In this document: one piece after another, positions 1 through 5,556 of the stretch
How the letters are laid out: every line of letters begins with the position of its first letter
Position numbering within the stretch: the first letter of the stretch is position 1
Virus record (IMG/VR): IMGVR_UViG_3300042197_002316
Location: 1-24,825 of that record
Length of the DNA: 24,825 nt
Reading direction: 5' to 3' (one strand)
DNA from: a virus
The notes under the pieces: generated by a model
What the model saw: only the letters and a program-made list of their open reading frames with translations
Database searches by the model: none
Told to the model about the DNA's origin: nothing
Translations under genes and position numbers: made by a program

Positions 1-42
1 CAACTTGTTTAGATAGAATGGATACAAAGCCGCACACAATTT

Positions 43-426
43 GTGAGCGACGAACAGCAATTACTGTTTGAACTTAACTGTTTACAGAGAAGTTCAGCCA
101 GAAAAAGATTTCGAAAGGATATTTTTGAAGCTTGGGAACACCGATGTGCTTATTGTGATCGTAAAGATCCTTCTACGTTAGATCACGTAATACCGAGAGC
201 AAAGGGGGGACCAACTACTAGAAATAATTTGGTAGCAGCCTGCGCTGACTGCAATCTGCAAAAATCAGATAGCGACTATTTTACTTGGTGGAGGTCACAA
301 GAATTCTGGTGCGAAGAAAGAGAATTAAAAGTCTTACAATGGATTTACGAGGATCCTATAAAAACAGAAGCGGCGAAAGCCTATGAAGACCTCCGCCGCT
401 TAAATATTTTGAAACCGGCAGATTAA
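43..426 (+). CDS. HNH endonuclease
   Basis: A 127-residue HNH nuclease of the zinc-ribbed type. Visible motifs are CAYC (Cys35, Cys38), the catalytic DH pair (Asp47-His48), Asn61/Asn62 and a second CxxC (Cys67, Cys70) followed by Asn71, the order expected of a beta-beta-alpha-metal nuclease that nicks or cuts DNA. Translation starts at a GTG, the only usable start after the in-frame stop at 10-12. In phages such free-standing HNH proteins are either homing nucleases or packaging partners encoded next to the terminase; the terminase would lie outside the window to the left, so this role cannot be decided. The gene is convergent with the small leftward ORF that ends at 427, with no spacer. Family assignment is secure; the biological role is open. 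Confidence 0.9.
   Translation: MSDEQQLLFELNCLQRSSARKRFRKDIFEAWEHRCAYCDRKDPSTLDHVIPRAKGGPTTRNNLVAACADCNLQKSDSDYFTWWRSQEFWCEERELKVLQWIYEDPIKTEAAKAYEDLRRLNILKPAD
368..401. terminator. GC hairpin at 3' end of the HNH gene
   Basis: AAGCGGCG at 368-375 pairs perfectly with CGCCGCTT at 394-401 (8 bp, 18-nt loop), followed by a short AT-rich stretch (AAATATTTT). It lies within the last codons of the HNH gene, just before the convergent gene end at 427. It may act as a weak terminator or a 3' stability element; the long loop and lack of a pure T-run keep confidence low. Confidence 0.3.
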
Positions 427-603
427 TTACTGCTTAGCAAAGCGAGTCACAATGCCAGCAAGAATTTCGACAACGCGGTAGTATTTCGCAACCGCATTGT
501 TATCTTTTTGCGTGGGCGTAAGGTTTACGATCAGTAACGCCACCGCGTGAATGGCGAGAAGAATCTCAACGAGACTCTTTGCGTGTTGAATAATGTTGTC
601 CAT
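427..603 (-). CDS. small membrane protein, holin-like candidate
   Basis: A 58-residue ORF with ATG at 603-601 and TAA at 429-427. Residues about 11-28 (LVEILLAIHAVALLIVNL) form a clear transmembrane helix, followed by the segment NLTPTQKDNN and a second, weaker hydrophobic helix around EILAGIV. The pattern helix, then NLTPTP-like turn, then Tyr-rich helix is one I associate with small phage proteins near lysis genes, but I cannot name the family. It is the last gene of a leftward trio (with 633-947 and 940-1203) close to the endolysin, so a holin or lysis accessory role is plausible. No good Shine-Dalgarno precedes it. The reading frame looks real; the function is inferred from context. Confidence 0.6.
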   Translation of the reverse strand: MDNIIQHAKSLVEILLAIHAVALLIVNLTPTQKDNNAVAKYYRVVEILAGIVTRFAKQ

Positions 604-632
604 GACGGAGATGTGCCGTTTTTTTAATTCTA

Positions 633-947
633 CTAGCTCCGTTTAAACGTGCTTCGTATCTCGATAGCTCCACCCAACAATTCTTGTGCTTGCGATCCGT
701 CGGGTTTGTGTTCTATAAATTCAAATTTAGCTGGTTCCTCTTTATCCCACATGGCTTTTATTTTATCTATTTCAAAATCAACCTCTTTCAAAGTTTTTTG
801 AACTTTCCAAAGTACCCAATCTGGTTTGCAGTAAGTTAAAACAGCAGACACTATTTTATTATTTTTAAATAATTTATAATCTTCTCTTAAGATTAAAAGT
901 GATTCGTATATATAGGCATTCCAAATATTGAATTTAGTGTCACTCAT
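633..947 (-). CDS. hypothetical protein
   Basis: A 104-residue protein of unrecognised family. It is rich in charged and aromatic residues, with predicted helices (for example LKEVDFEIDKIKAMWDKEE) and no signal peptide or membrane segment. Its ATG at 947-945 overlaps the end of the upstream membrane-protein gene by 8 bases, so the two are probably translationally coupled. Lying between two small membrane proteins close to the endolysin suggests a lysis or host-envelope role, but nothing in the sequence proves it. Confidence 0.7.
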   Translation of the reverse strand: MSDTKFNIWNAYIYESLLILREDYKLFKNNKIVSAVLTYCKPDWVLWKVQKTLKEVDFEIDKIKAMWDKEEPAKFEFIEHKPDGSQAQELLGGAIEIRSTFKRS

Positions 948-1203
948 GGCTCTTGGATAAAATAAGTTGATCGAGTTTGTTATTAATATTTTTTAACCAG
1001 CCGCGAATGTCGTCTAGCTGACTATCTAAATCAGCTTTCAACACGTATTTTAAGGGCATATCAGCCAGAGTTTTTTCTGTAGCTTCGATTTTCCGTTTTA
1101 CGGATTCAAATCGAACGTCAATTGTTTTTTGCTTTCTGTCGTGGCTCCAAGTTAAAAATCCAACTAAGCCCATCGCTATTGCGACAATGGTCTCGCTGCC
1201 CAT
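940..1203 (-). CDS. membrane-anchored coiled-coil protein
   Basis: An 87-residue protein with an N-terminal transmembrane segment (ETIVAIAMGLVGFLTW), a basic stretch (HDRKQK), then an amphipathic region ending in LDDIRGWLKNINNKLDQLI, which looks like a coiled coil. This layout (one N-terminal helix, then a short coiled-coil tail containing a PLKYVLKADL-type segment) is common among small cyanophage and siphophage proteins near lysis genes and could be a holin or an inner-membrane spanin-type protein. The ATG at 1203-1201 is chosen over a TTG one codon upstream. It is the first gene of the leftward trio and is divergent from the gene at 1298. Confidence 0.75.
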   Translation of the reverse strand: MGSETIVAIAMGLVGFLTWSHDRKQKTIDVRFESVKRKIEATEKTLADMPLKYVLKADLDSQLDDIRGWLKNINNKLDQLILSKSHE

Positions 1204-1207
1204 CAAT

Positions 1208-1297
1208 AAAATTCACTCTATAAGAATTTTAATTGATTGTCGTCTTTGAATTCGTTATGGCTTGGTTTAGAATTTTTATATCGAGTGAGCTTAAACC
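1208..1297. promoter_or_regulatory. divergent promoter region with inverted repeat
   Basis: AT-rich 90-bp spacer between the leftward lysis-type trio and the rightward late genes. AAAATTC (1208-1214) and GAATTTT (1224-1230) form a 7-bp inverted repeat with a 9-nt spacer and could be an operator or overlap the leftward promoter. A TTTATATC stretch at about 1275-1282 lies about 15 bases before the GTG at 1298 and could be part of a rightward -10 region. No consensus -35 is convincing. Confidence 0.35.
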
Positions 1298-1735
1298 GTG
1301 TCGCAATTCACGAAAAACAAGGAATTAGACAACGTGTTATCTAGCGGGGTTTCGACAACCCAGTATCGCGCATACTCTACTGCTTTCGATCAGCGCCGTT
1401 CTTTGAATGCCAGCGGCGTTGTTGTTGTTAATACCACTGCGCGTACTTACGCTGCCGATGGCGCATACGGAATTTCTGATTATTACCCTTTAACTGTTAA
1501 CGCTACAGGTCTTCTGCAGGTTAATATTCGTGATCAAAACAGCTGCGGGGATGTCATTATTCTGGACTCTACCGGAGCTGAAGTTATGACTGCTTCGCCT
1601 TCGAAGTTCAGCAGCCGCGACAATTCTGTTACCACGCAGCGAATTGGTTCTTCAGGCACTTACTACACTTACATTCAGTTAAAGGGTCGTAGTGGTGCTG
1701 AATATCGCATCGGCATCGACGTTATCGAAGCTTGA
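1298..1735 (+). CDS. beta-sandwich virion-type protein (PPC-like)
   Basis: A 145-residue protein, GTG start. It has no membrane segment. From about residue 38 onward it is a run of beta strands with the rhythm of bacterial pre-peptidase C-terminal (PPC) domains: Y-hydrophobic-L-V-N-A-T-G-L-L-Q-V, then VIILDSTGAEV, then GTYYTYIQLKG and a final YRIGIDV strand. Such jelly-roll domains occur in secreted proteins and also as phage head decoration, tail or adhesin parts. It sits one base before the endolysin start, inside the late block, so a structural or adhesion role is likely. The fold suggestion is by pattern only; no enzyme motif is visible. Confidence 0.7.
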   Translation: MSQFTKNKELDNVLSSGVSTTQYRAYSTAFDQRRSLNASGVVVVNTTARTYAADGAYGISDYYPLTVNATGLLQVNIRDQNSCGDVIILDSTGAEVMTASPSKFSSRDNSVTTQRIGSSGTYYTYIQLKGRSGAEYRIGIDVIEA

Positions 1736-1736
1736 G

Positions 1737-2975
1737 ATGTATCTATCTGAAGAAGGTCTGAAGCTCTTAAAGAGCTTCGAAGGGTGCCGCTTGACCGCGT
1801 ATCGAGACGCCGTGGGCGTTTTGACGATAGGTTACGGCAGCACAGGACCTCATGTTACTGAGGGACTTAAGATTACTCAAACAGAGGCTGAGAGACTTTT
1901 ACGTAATGATGTTTCGCACTTTGAAAGAGGTGTTAGGGAATCAGTAAAAGTATCTATTAATCAGAATGAATTTGATGCTCTGGTTTGTTTTTCTTTTAAT
2001 GTCGGCTTAAACGCTTTTCGTAATTCAACTTTATTAAACGTTCTTAATAAGAATGCCGATCGCACCGTTGTCGCATCTGAGTTTAGTCGTTGGACTAAGG
2101 CTGATGGAAAAGTGTTGGAAGGCTTAATTAAACGACGTGAGGCGGAAAAACAGCTATTTTTACGGAAAATCCTGAACCCCGTGCTTTCCGCATCAATCGT
2201 CGCTCAACAAGACACTTGGTTAAAACGTGAACCTCTAGATTCTTCTGAGCTTCAACCAGAACAAAAAGTATTTGTTCCTAAAGGTAGTGCTCACTTATGG
2301 GACAAAGTGGAACTTGTTCCGGGTGAGACGCATTATAAAATTTATCTACAGGCCGATACTGAGAAACCCTGGTGGTTCTTCCCCAGACATTTCAAGATTA
2401 TTAATGACCCTAAACCTAAAGAGCCTGCTCCTATTAAATTAAACAAGATACATCTTCCCGTTGTGTATTATTCCCAACGGGATAATAAAAAAGATCCCAT
2501 GCGCACTTGTTTTTCAAGTTCATGCGCGATGTTGTTGAAATATCTGAAACCAAATTCAATATCTTCTGATGATGATTATATAAAAACCGTATTTTCGTTT
2601 GGGGACACTGTCGATCCTGCGGTTCAAATAAAAGCATTACGGCATTACGGCGTGGAAGCCCAGTTCCGCCAGGACGGTATTTGGAACGACATCGATAGTT
2701 TGCTTGTTAAAGAAATTCCTGTTCCTATTGGATTTCTACACAAAGGAACCGCAGCTAAGCCCACGGGGACTGGTCATTGGTTAACTGTTATTGGACGTAC
2801 TGCGGATCTAGCTAAGTATATTGTTAACGACCCTTTTGGGGAGTTGGATTTAGTTGGAGGATCTTATATAAATACAAAGGGGGCAAACCTGACTTACAGT
2901 AAAAAAAATCTCGGCCCACGGTGGATGGTCGATGGCCCGCAAGATGGGTGGTACATTAAAACGCTTTCCTTTTAA
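1737..2975 (+). CDS. endolysin: GH24 lysozyme plus C39-like peptidase
   Basis: The phage endolysin, 412 residues from the ATG at 1737, which lies one base after the upstream stop; an in-frame extension back to 1692 only overlaps the previous gene. Residues 1-150 are a T4/lambdoid-type GH24 lysozyme with the catalytic pattern Glu15 (KSFEG), Asp24 (YRD) and Thr30 (TIGYG), which hydrolyses the glycan strands. Residues about 155-225 (DTWLKREPLDSSEL onward) resemble the SH3-like linker seen in cyanobacterial endolysins. Residues 235-400 look like a peptidase C39-type papain fold: Gln247 (YYSQRD), Cys258 (TCFSSSCAM), His347 (TGHWLTV), Asp365 (NDPFGE). It would thus cut both glycan and peptide. There is no signal peptide, so export needs a holin. 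Domain one is secure, the peptidase very likely. Confidence 0.93.
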   Translation: MYLSEEGLKLLKSFEGCRLTAYRDAVGVLTIGYGSTGPHVTEGLKITQTEAERLLRNDVSHFERGVRESVKVSINQNEFDALVCFSFNVGLNAFRNSTLLNVLNKNADRTVVASEFSRWTKADGKVLEGLIKRREAEKQLFLRKILNPVLSASIVAQQDTWLKREPLDSSELQPEQKVFVPKGSAHLWDKVELVPGETHYKIYLQADTEKPWWFFPRHFKIINDPKPKEPAPIKLNKIHLPVVYYSQRDNKKDPMRTCFSSSCAMLLKYLKPNSISSDDDYIKTVFSFGDTVDPAVQIKALRHYGVEAQFRQDGIWNDIDSLLVKEIPVPIGFLHKGTAAKPTGTGHWLTVIGRTADLAKYIVNDPFGELDLVGGSYINTKGANLTYSKKNLGPRWMVDGPQDGWYIKTLSF

Positions 2976-2978
2976 GTC

Positions 2979-3194
2979 ATGACTTCCGAGGATCTTACTG
3001 ATAACGTTCTTGTTGACTGGGATTTACGTGAGCAAGAAGCTCGCACTAAGTTTTTGGATTACTTATATGATTTTTTTGGTTGCACAGACGGCCTGTACAC
3101 CGGATTGTGGAGTATTTATAAAGAGGGTATTGCCTTGGCTTTCAGAGATGAAATTTTACACGGCAATATTGAATTAAAGGAATATAAATCATGA
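2979..3194 (+). CDS. hypothetical acidic protein
   Basis: A 71-residue acidic protein starting three bases after the endolysin stop and overlapping the next gene by four bases (ATGA). It contains the aromatic-rich stretch FLDYLYDFFGC. No family is recognised. The tight coupling on both sides supports that it is translated. Confidence 0.65.
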   Translation: MTSEDLTDNVLVDWDLREQEARTKFLDYLYDFFGCTDGLYTGLWSIYKEGIALAFRDEILHGNIELKEYKS

Positions 3195-3415
3195 GCGACA
3201 GAAATTACAAAGAAGAGTATGAATCCTATCACAGTACAGACGAACAGAAAAAACGTCGTGCTGCCAGGAACAAAGCTCGTAGGCGTTTAGAAGCCGAAGG
3301 TCGTGCGCAAAAACATGACGGGAAAGATGTTGATCATAAAAATGGAAATCCGTTAGATAACAGCTCAGATAATCTTAGAATTAGATCTAGAAGTGCCAAC
3401 AGAGGCGACAAGTAG
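3191..3415 (+). CDS. small basic HNH-like protein
   Basis: A 74-residue, very basic protein. Residues 20-40 are a Lys/Arg-rich helix (KKRRAARNKARRRLEAEGR) followed by GKDVDHKNGNPLDNSSDNLR, which matches the core of an HNH nuclease: the D-H pair, the N-G-N-P-L-D-N loop and the final S-D-N-L-R helix. It has no zinc-ribbon cysteines. Short proteins of this kind recur in podovirus and siphovirus genomes beside structural genes, and their role (nicking, DNA binding or packaging) is not settled. Starts in an ATGA overlap and ends in a one-base overlap with the next GTG. The motif is clear; catalytic activity is uncertain. Confidence 0.7.
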   Translation: MSDRNYKEEYESYHSTDEQKKRRAARNKARRRLEAEGRAQKHDGKDVDHKNGNPLDNSSDNLRIRSRSANRGDK

Positions 3416-3912
3416 TGGCTATCGTTCCCCGTTCAGACATCACCGGAAAAGCCCCTGAAGCGCGGGCGGGACTAACGTTGCCCCCTGGTCTGATCGGGTA
3501 CAACGTCGAACCCCAGCTCGGTCTCCGTCGCGTTACTCAGCTCGATAACACCAATCGCGTGGCAACGCAGATTGCCGTTGATCGCGGAACTTATAGCCGC
3601 CCTCCCATTCCGCCAGTTGAGTATGGCGAGGGAAACATCAAAAAATCCACTCAGTTAACTGGTGCTCCCGGTTACAACCAACGTAATATTCCCCTCCCTG
3701 AGAGCCCGGACGACATGTCTCAGGCTCAATACATGGCTTCTCTTATCGAAGCGAATCCCGCAAACCGGATGAATCTTCGGCGCGAAACCGGTCCAGCTCA
3801 ACAAAATTTTGTAAGAACTCCACTCGCTACGTCTGATTATCCTTTGTTGACGCATAACATGATGAATAACTTACTAGCTTTATCCAAACAAAAATTGGGT
3901 AAGATTAAATGA
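3415..3912 (+). CDS. hypothetical proline-rich protein, possible virion component
   Basis: A 165-residue protein starting with GTG that overlaps the upstream TAG by one base. It is rich in Pro, Gly, Asn and Gln with little predicted helix except near the C terminus (HNMMNNLLALSKQKLGKIK). No membrane segment or catalytic motif is visible. Low-complexity, extended proteins of this sort in a late block are often internal virion or tail-associated proteins, which is only a guess here. GC-richer codon use than the early small genes at the right edge fits the late block. Confidence 0.65.
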   Translation: MAIVPRSDITGKAPEARAGLTLPPGLIGYNVEPQLGLRRVTQLDNTNRVATQIAVDRGTYSRPPIPPVEYGEGNIKKSTQLTGAPGYNQRNIPLPESPDDMSQAQYMASLIEANPANRMNLRRETGPAQQNFVRTPLATSDYPLLTHNMMNNLLALSKQKLGKIK

Positions 3913-4040
3913 GGGACACAGATTTTCCTATTCGGTTAGCTGGTCAGCGGTTGGGTCTCGAAGCCATCCGTTTGCCTTCTTTAACTCCATCTGAAGTCAC
4001 GGCTAGACTTCGGTATCAGCAAACCTTTCCTCGTACCTGA
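3909..4040 (+). CDS. very small hypothetical protein
   Basis: A 43-residue ORF starting in an ATGA overlap with the stop of the upstream gene and ending two bases before the next ATG. It is basic (MRDTDFPIRLAGQRLG...), with no recognisable domain. The perfect start-stop spacing on both sides is the main support. Confidence 0.5.
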   Translation: MRDTDFPIRLAGQRLGLEAIRLPSLTPSEVTARLRYQQTFPRT

Positions 4041-4042
4041 TC

Positions 4043-4207
4043 ATGCGATTCGCAGGCCCACAGATCTATATGGATCCGTCTCAAATGAAGCCGACCTCCG
4101 GCAGGTTTGCAGGCGCTGTGGCGAAACAGAATCCCGGCCTTGTCGAGAGGATTACGGATGCTATCGTTCCGGGTAAGAAAGCCCAGAACACCAGTGCCGC
4201 ATCTTAA
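4043..4207 (+). CDS. small hypothetical protein overlapping thyX
   Basis: A 54-residue ORF (MRFAGPQIYMDPSQMKPTSG...) starting two bases after the previous stop and running 14 bases into the likely thyX start. It is basic, rich in Pro/Met/Gly and ends in a Lys- and Ser-containing tail. No family is recognised. It explains the sequence upstream of thyX better than the long N-terminal extension of the thyX frame does. Confidence 0.55.
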   Translation: MRFAGPQIYMDPSQMKPTSGRFAGAVAKQNPGLVERITDAIVPGKKAQNTSAAS

Positions 4208-4913
4208 AGAACTTCATAAGGTCAAGCTCGATTGGATTACGGATAATCCGGAGCGTGTTCTGGCTAAGCACGCCCGCGTGTCGACGAAGAATCCTGAGCG
4301 AGAAGAATATATAAAACTTTTAACACATTGCATTCGCGAGGGGCACGTTAGTGTCTTCGAGCAAGTGTGCGCTTCATTTGAAATTTATACCTCGCGGAGT
4401 ATCTCTCCGCAGATTCTTCGTCATCGTTCTTTCTCGTTTCAGGAAGCTAGTCAGCGATACTGCAACCCTTTAGATGTTTTAGCTGAGTTGTCCGGTATAG
4501 CTCCGGAATTTGAACTCCGAGCTCAGGATTCTAAAAATCGGCAGAACAGTATTGAATACGAAAACGAACTGATCGAAGAAGAGTTTCGCGACCGTATTCG
4601 CCACGCGTATGCGTTGTGCTCCGAGCTTTACACCGATATGGTTCAGTCAGGTGTGGCCAGGGAGTGTGCTCGAAATATTCTCCCGCTATGTGTCCCTACT
4701 CGTCTTCATATGCAAGGTACATTGCGGAGCTGGTTGTTCTTTGTGGGTGTCCGCTCCGCACCAGGCACACAGAAGGAACATAAGCACATTTCGAACCAGA
4801 TTGGGCAGCGTCTGCAAGCCCTTCTTCCTTCTGTAATCGAAGCTGTAATTGAGGCGTCAAAAAATGATGCCAGCCTCGGGTTAAGAGGCTGGCAATTCAT
4901 CGACTCGATGTGA
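4194..4913 (+). CDS. thyX: flavin-dependent thymidylate synthase
   Basis: ThyX converts dUMP to dTMP using methylene-tetrahydrofolate, FAD and NADPH, feeding thymidine to phage DNA synthesis. The diagnostic motif RHRx7SxR is complete: RHRSFSFQEASQR at residues 76-88 counted from GTG 4194. The downstream segment ARECARNILPL and the TLRSWLFFVGVR helix also match the family. The frame is open back to an ATG at 4107, but that region encodes the 54-residue ORF in another frame and has no ThyX-like sequence, so GTG 4194 (239 residues, normal length) is preferred. An ATG at 4158 is another option. It is the last gene of the rightward block, just before the convergent terminator pair. Confidence 0.95.
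   Translation: MPHLKELHKVKLDWITDNPERVLAKHARVSTKNPEREEYIKLLTHCIREGHVSVFEQVCASFEIYTSRSISPQILRHRSFSFQEASQRYCNPLDVLAELSGIAPEFELRAQDSKNRQNSIEYENELIEEEFRDRIRHAYALCSELYTDMVQSGVARECARNILPLCVPTRLHMQGTLRSWLFFVGVRSAPGTQKEHKHISNQIGQRLQALLPSVIEAVIEASKNDASLGLRGWQFIDSM
4859..4894 (-). terminator. leftward terminator inside thyX
   Basis: TGCCAGCCTC (4868-4877) and GAGGCTGGCA (4885-4894) form a perfect 10-bp stem with a 7-nt loop. Read leftward, it is followed after four bases by six T residues (A-run 4859-4864 on the plus strand). It would stop transcripts from the leftward gene ending at 4963, using the last codons of thyX as the terminator. Confidence 0.7.
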
Positions 4914-4922
4914 CACCTGTAC

Positions 4923-4946
4923 GATCCCCTTCATGGGGGGATCTTT
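4923..4946 (+). terminator. rightward terminator after thyX
   Basis: GATCCCC (4923-4929) pairs with GGGGATC (4937-4943) over a 7-nt loop and is followed by TTT. It is placed between the convergent gene ends at 4913 and 4963. The T-run is short, so efficiency may be moderate. Confidence 0.6.
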
Positions 4947-4962
4947 CCTGGCGCATTCCTAA

Positions 4963-5556
4963 CTATAGCAGATTTTTCCAGGGATCGATATCTGTTGAAG
5001 GTGTTTGTTGAACAACCTGAGGCTCTGGTGTGTATGCAGGCATTTGCTGCTTAGCCATAGCCTGGGCCTGCATTTGTGCCTGAATCATCATTATTTGCTG
5101 TTTCAGAGCCTGATTCTCAGCCAGAACAGGTTGGGTCCTAGATTCAACCCACGCTTGCGAATTTTTCGTAAGCGTATCTAACACGTTTTCGGTGTGCGGG
5201 AAGGCATATGCGACGGTGTTGTTTACGCTTAACTTCTGTCCGTTTTGTGATTCTGCAAGCGCATCAAGGAACACAGTCGCCGTGGGCAGATCAATGTCAG
5301 CAAAGAAACTAATTTCCTCGGGAACGATCACCCCTTTGTTGCGCTCGTAAAAGCTTTTGAAAGCTGTAGCTACACGAATAGCTTCTTCTCGTTTACGTGC
5401 TTTTTTATCTTCTTCGGAACGAATACACAGTGTTCCGAACGTAGCGCCACCGATTGCTGCTACAGCACTTGCAATTGAATTGGTTGCGATCGCAGCCGTG
5501 CTGACCACCGCGACTCCCGCCGCAGCTACCAGCGAATTTTTTAAGAGGTCATTCAT
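4963..5556 (-). CDS. membrane-anchored protein with Gln-rich tail
   Basis: A 197-residue protein of unknown function. Residues 8-46 are an Ala/Val/Ile/Gly-rich hydrophobic region (one or two membrane helices), followed by a basic stretch (KKARKREE). Residues 60-120 look like a small helical, winged-helix-like domain (FYERNKGVIVPEEISFFAD..., then VNNTVAYAFP). Residues 125-175 are a helical, Gln/Met/Ala-rich segment, and the protein ends with DIDPWKNLL, a short acidic-aromatic tip of the sort used for protein docking. The ATG overlaps the primase-helicase stop by 8 bases, so it is coupled to replication; it might tether replication proteins to the membrane, but that is speculation. Confidence 0.75.
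   Translation of the reverse strand: MNDLLKNSLVAAAGVAVVSTAAIATNSIASAVAAIGGATFGTLCIRSEEDKKARKREEAIRVATAFKSFYERNKGVIVPEEISFFADIDLPTATVFLDALAESQNGQKLSVNNTVAYAFPHTENVLDTLTKNSQAWVESRTQPVLAENQALKQQIMMIQAQMQAQAMAKQQMPAYTPEPQVVQQTPSTDIDPWKNLL

Noticed and set aside
604-625. ACGG/CCGT hairpin with seven T residues between two leftward genes
   Set aside because: The stem is only 4 bp and the T-run is in the rightward sense, where no gene ends nearby.
4107-4193. N-terminal extension of thyX to the ATG at 4107
   Set aside because: The added residues (Arg-rich, no ThyX similarity) overlap a 54-residue ORF in another frame. A GTG at 4194 gives a normal-length enzyme.
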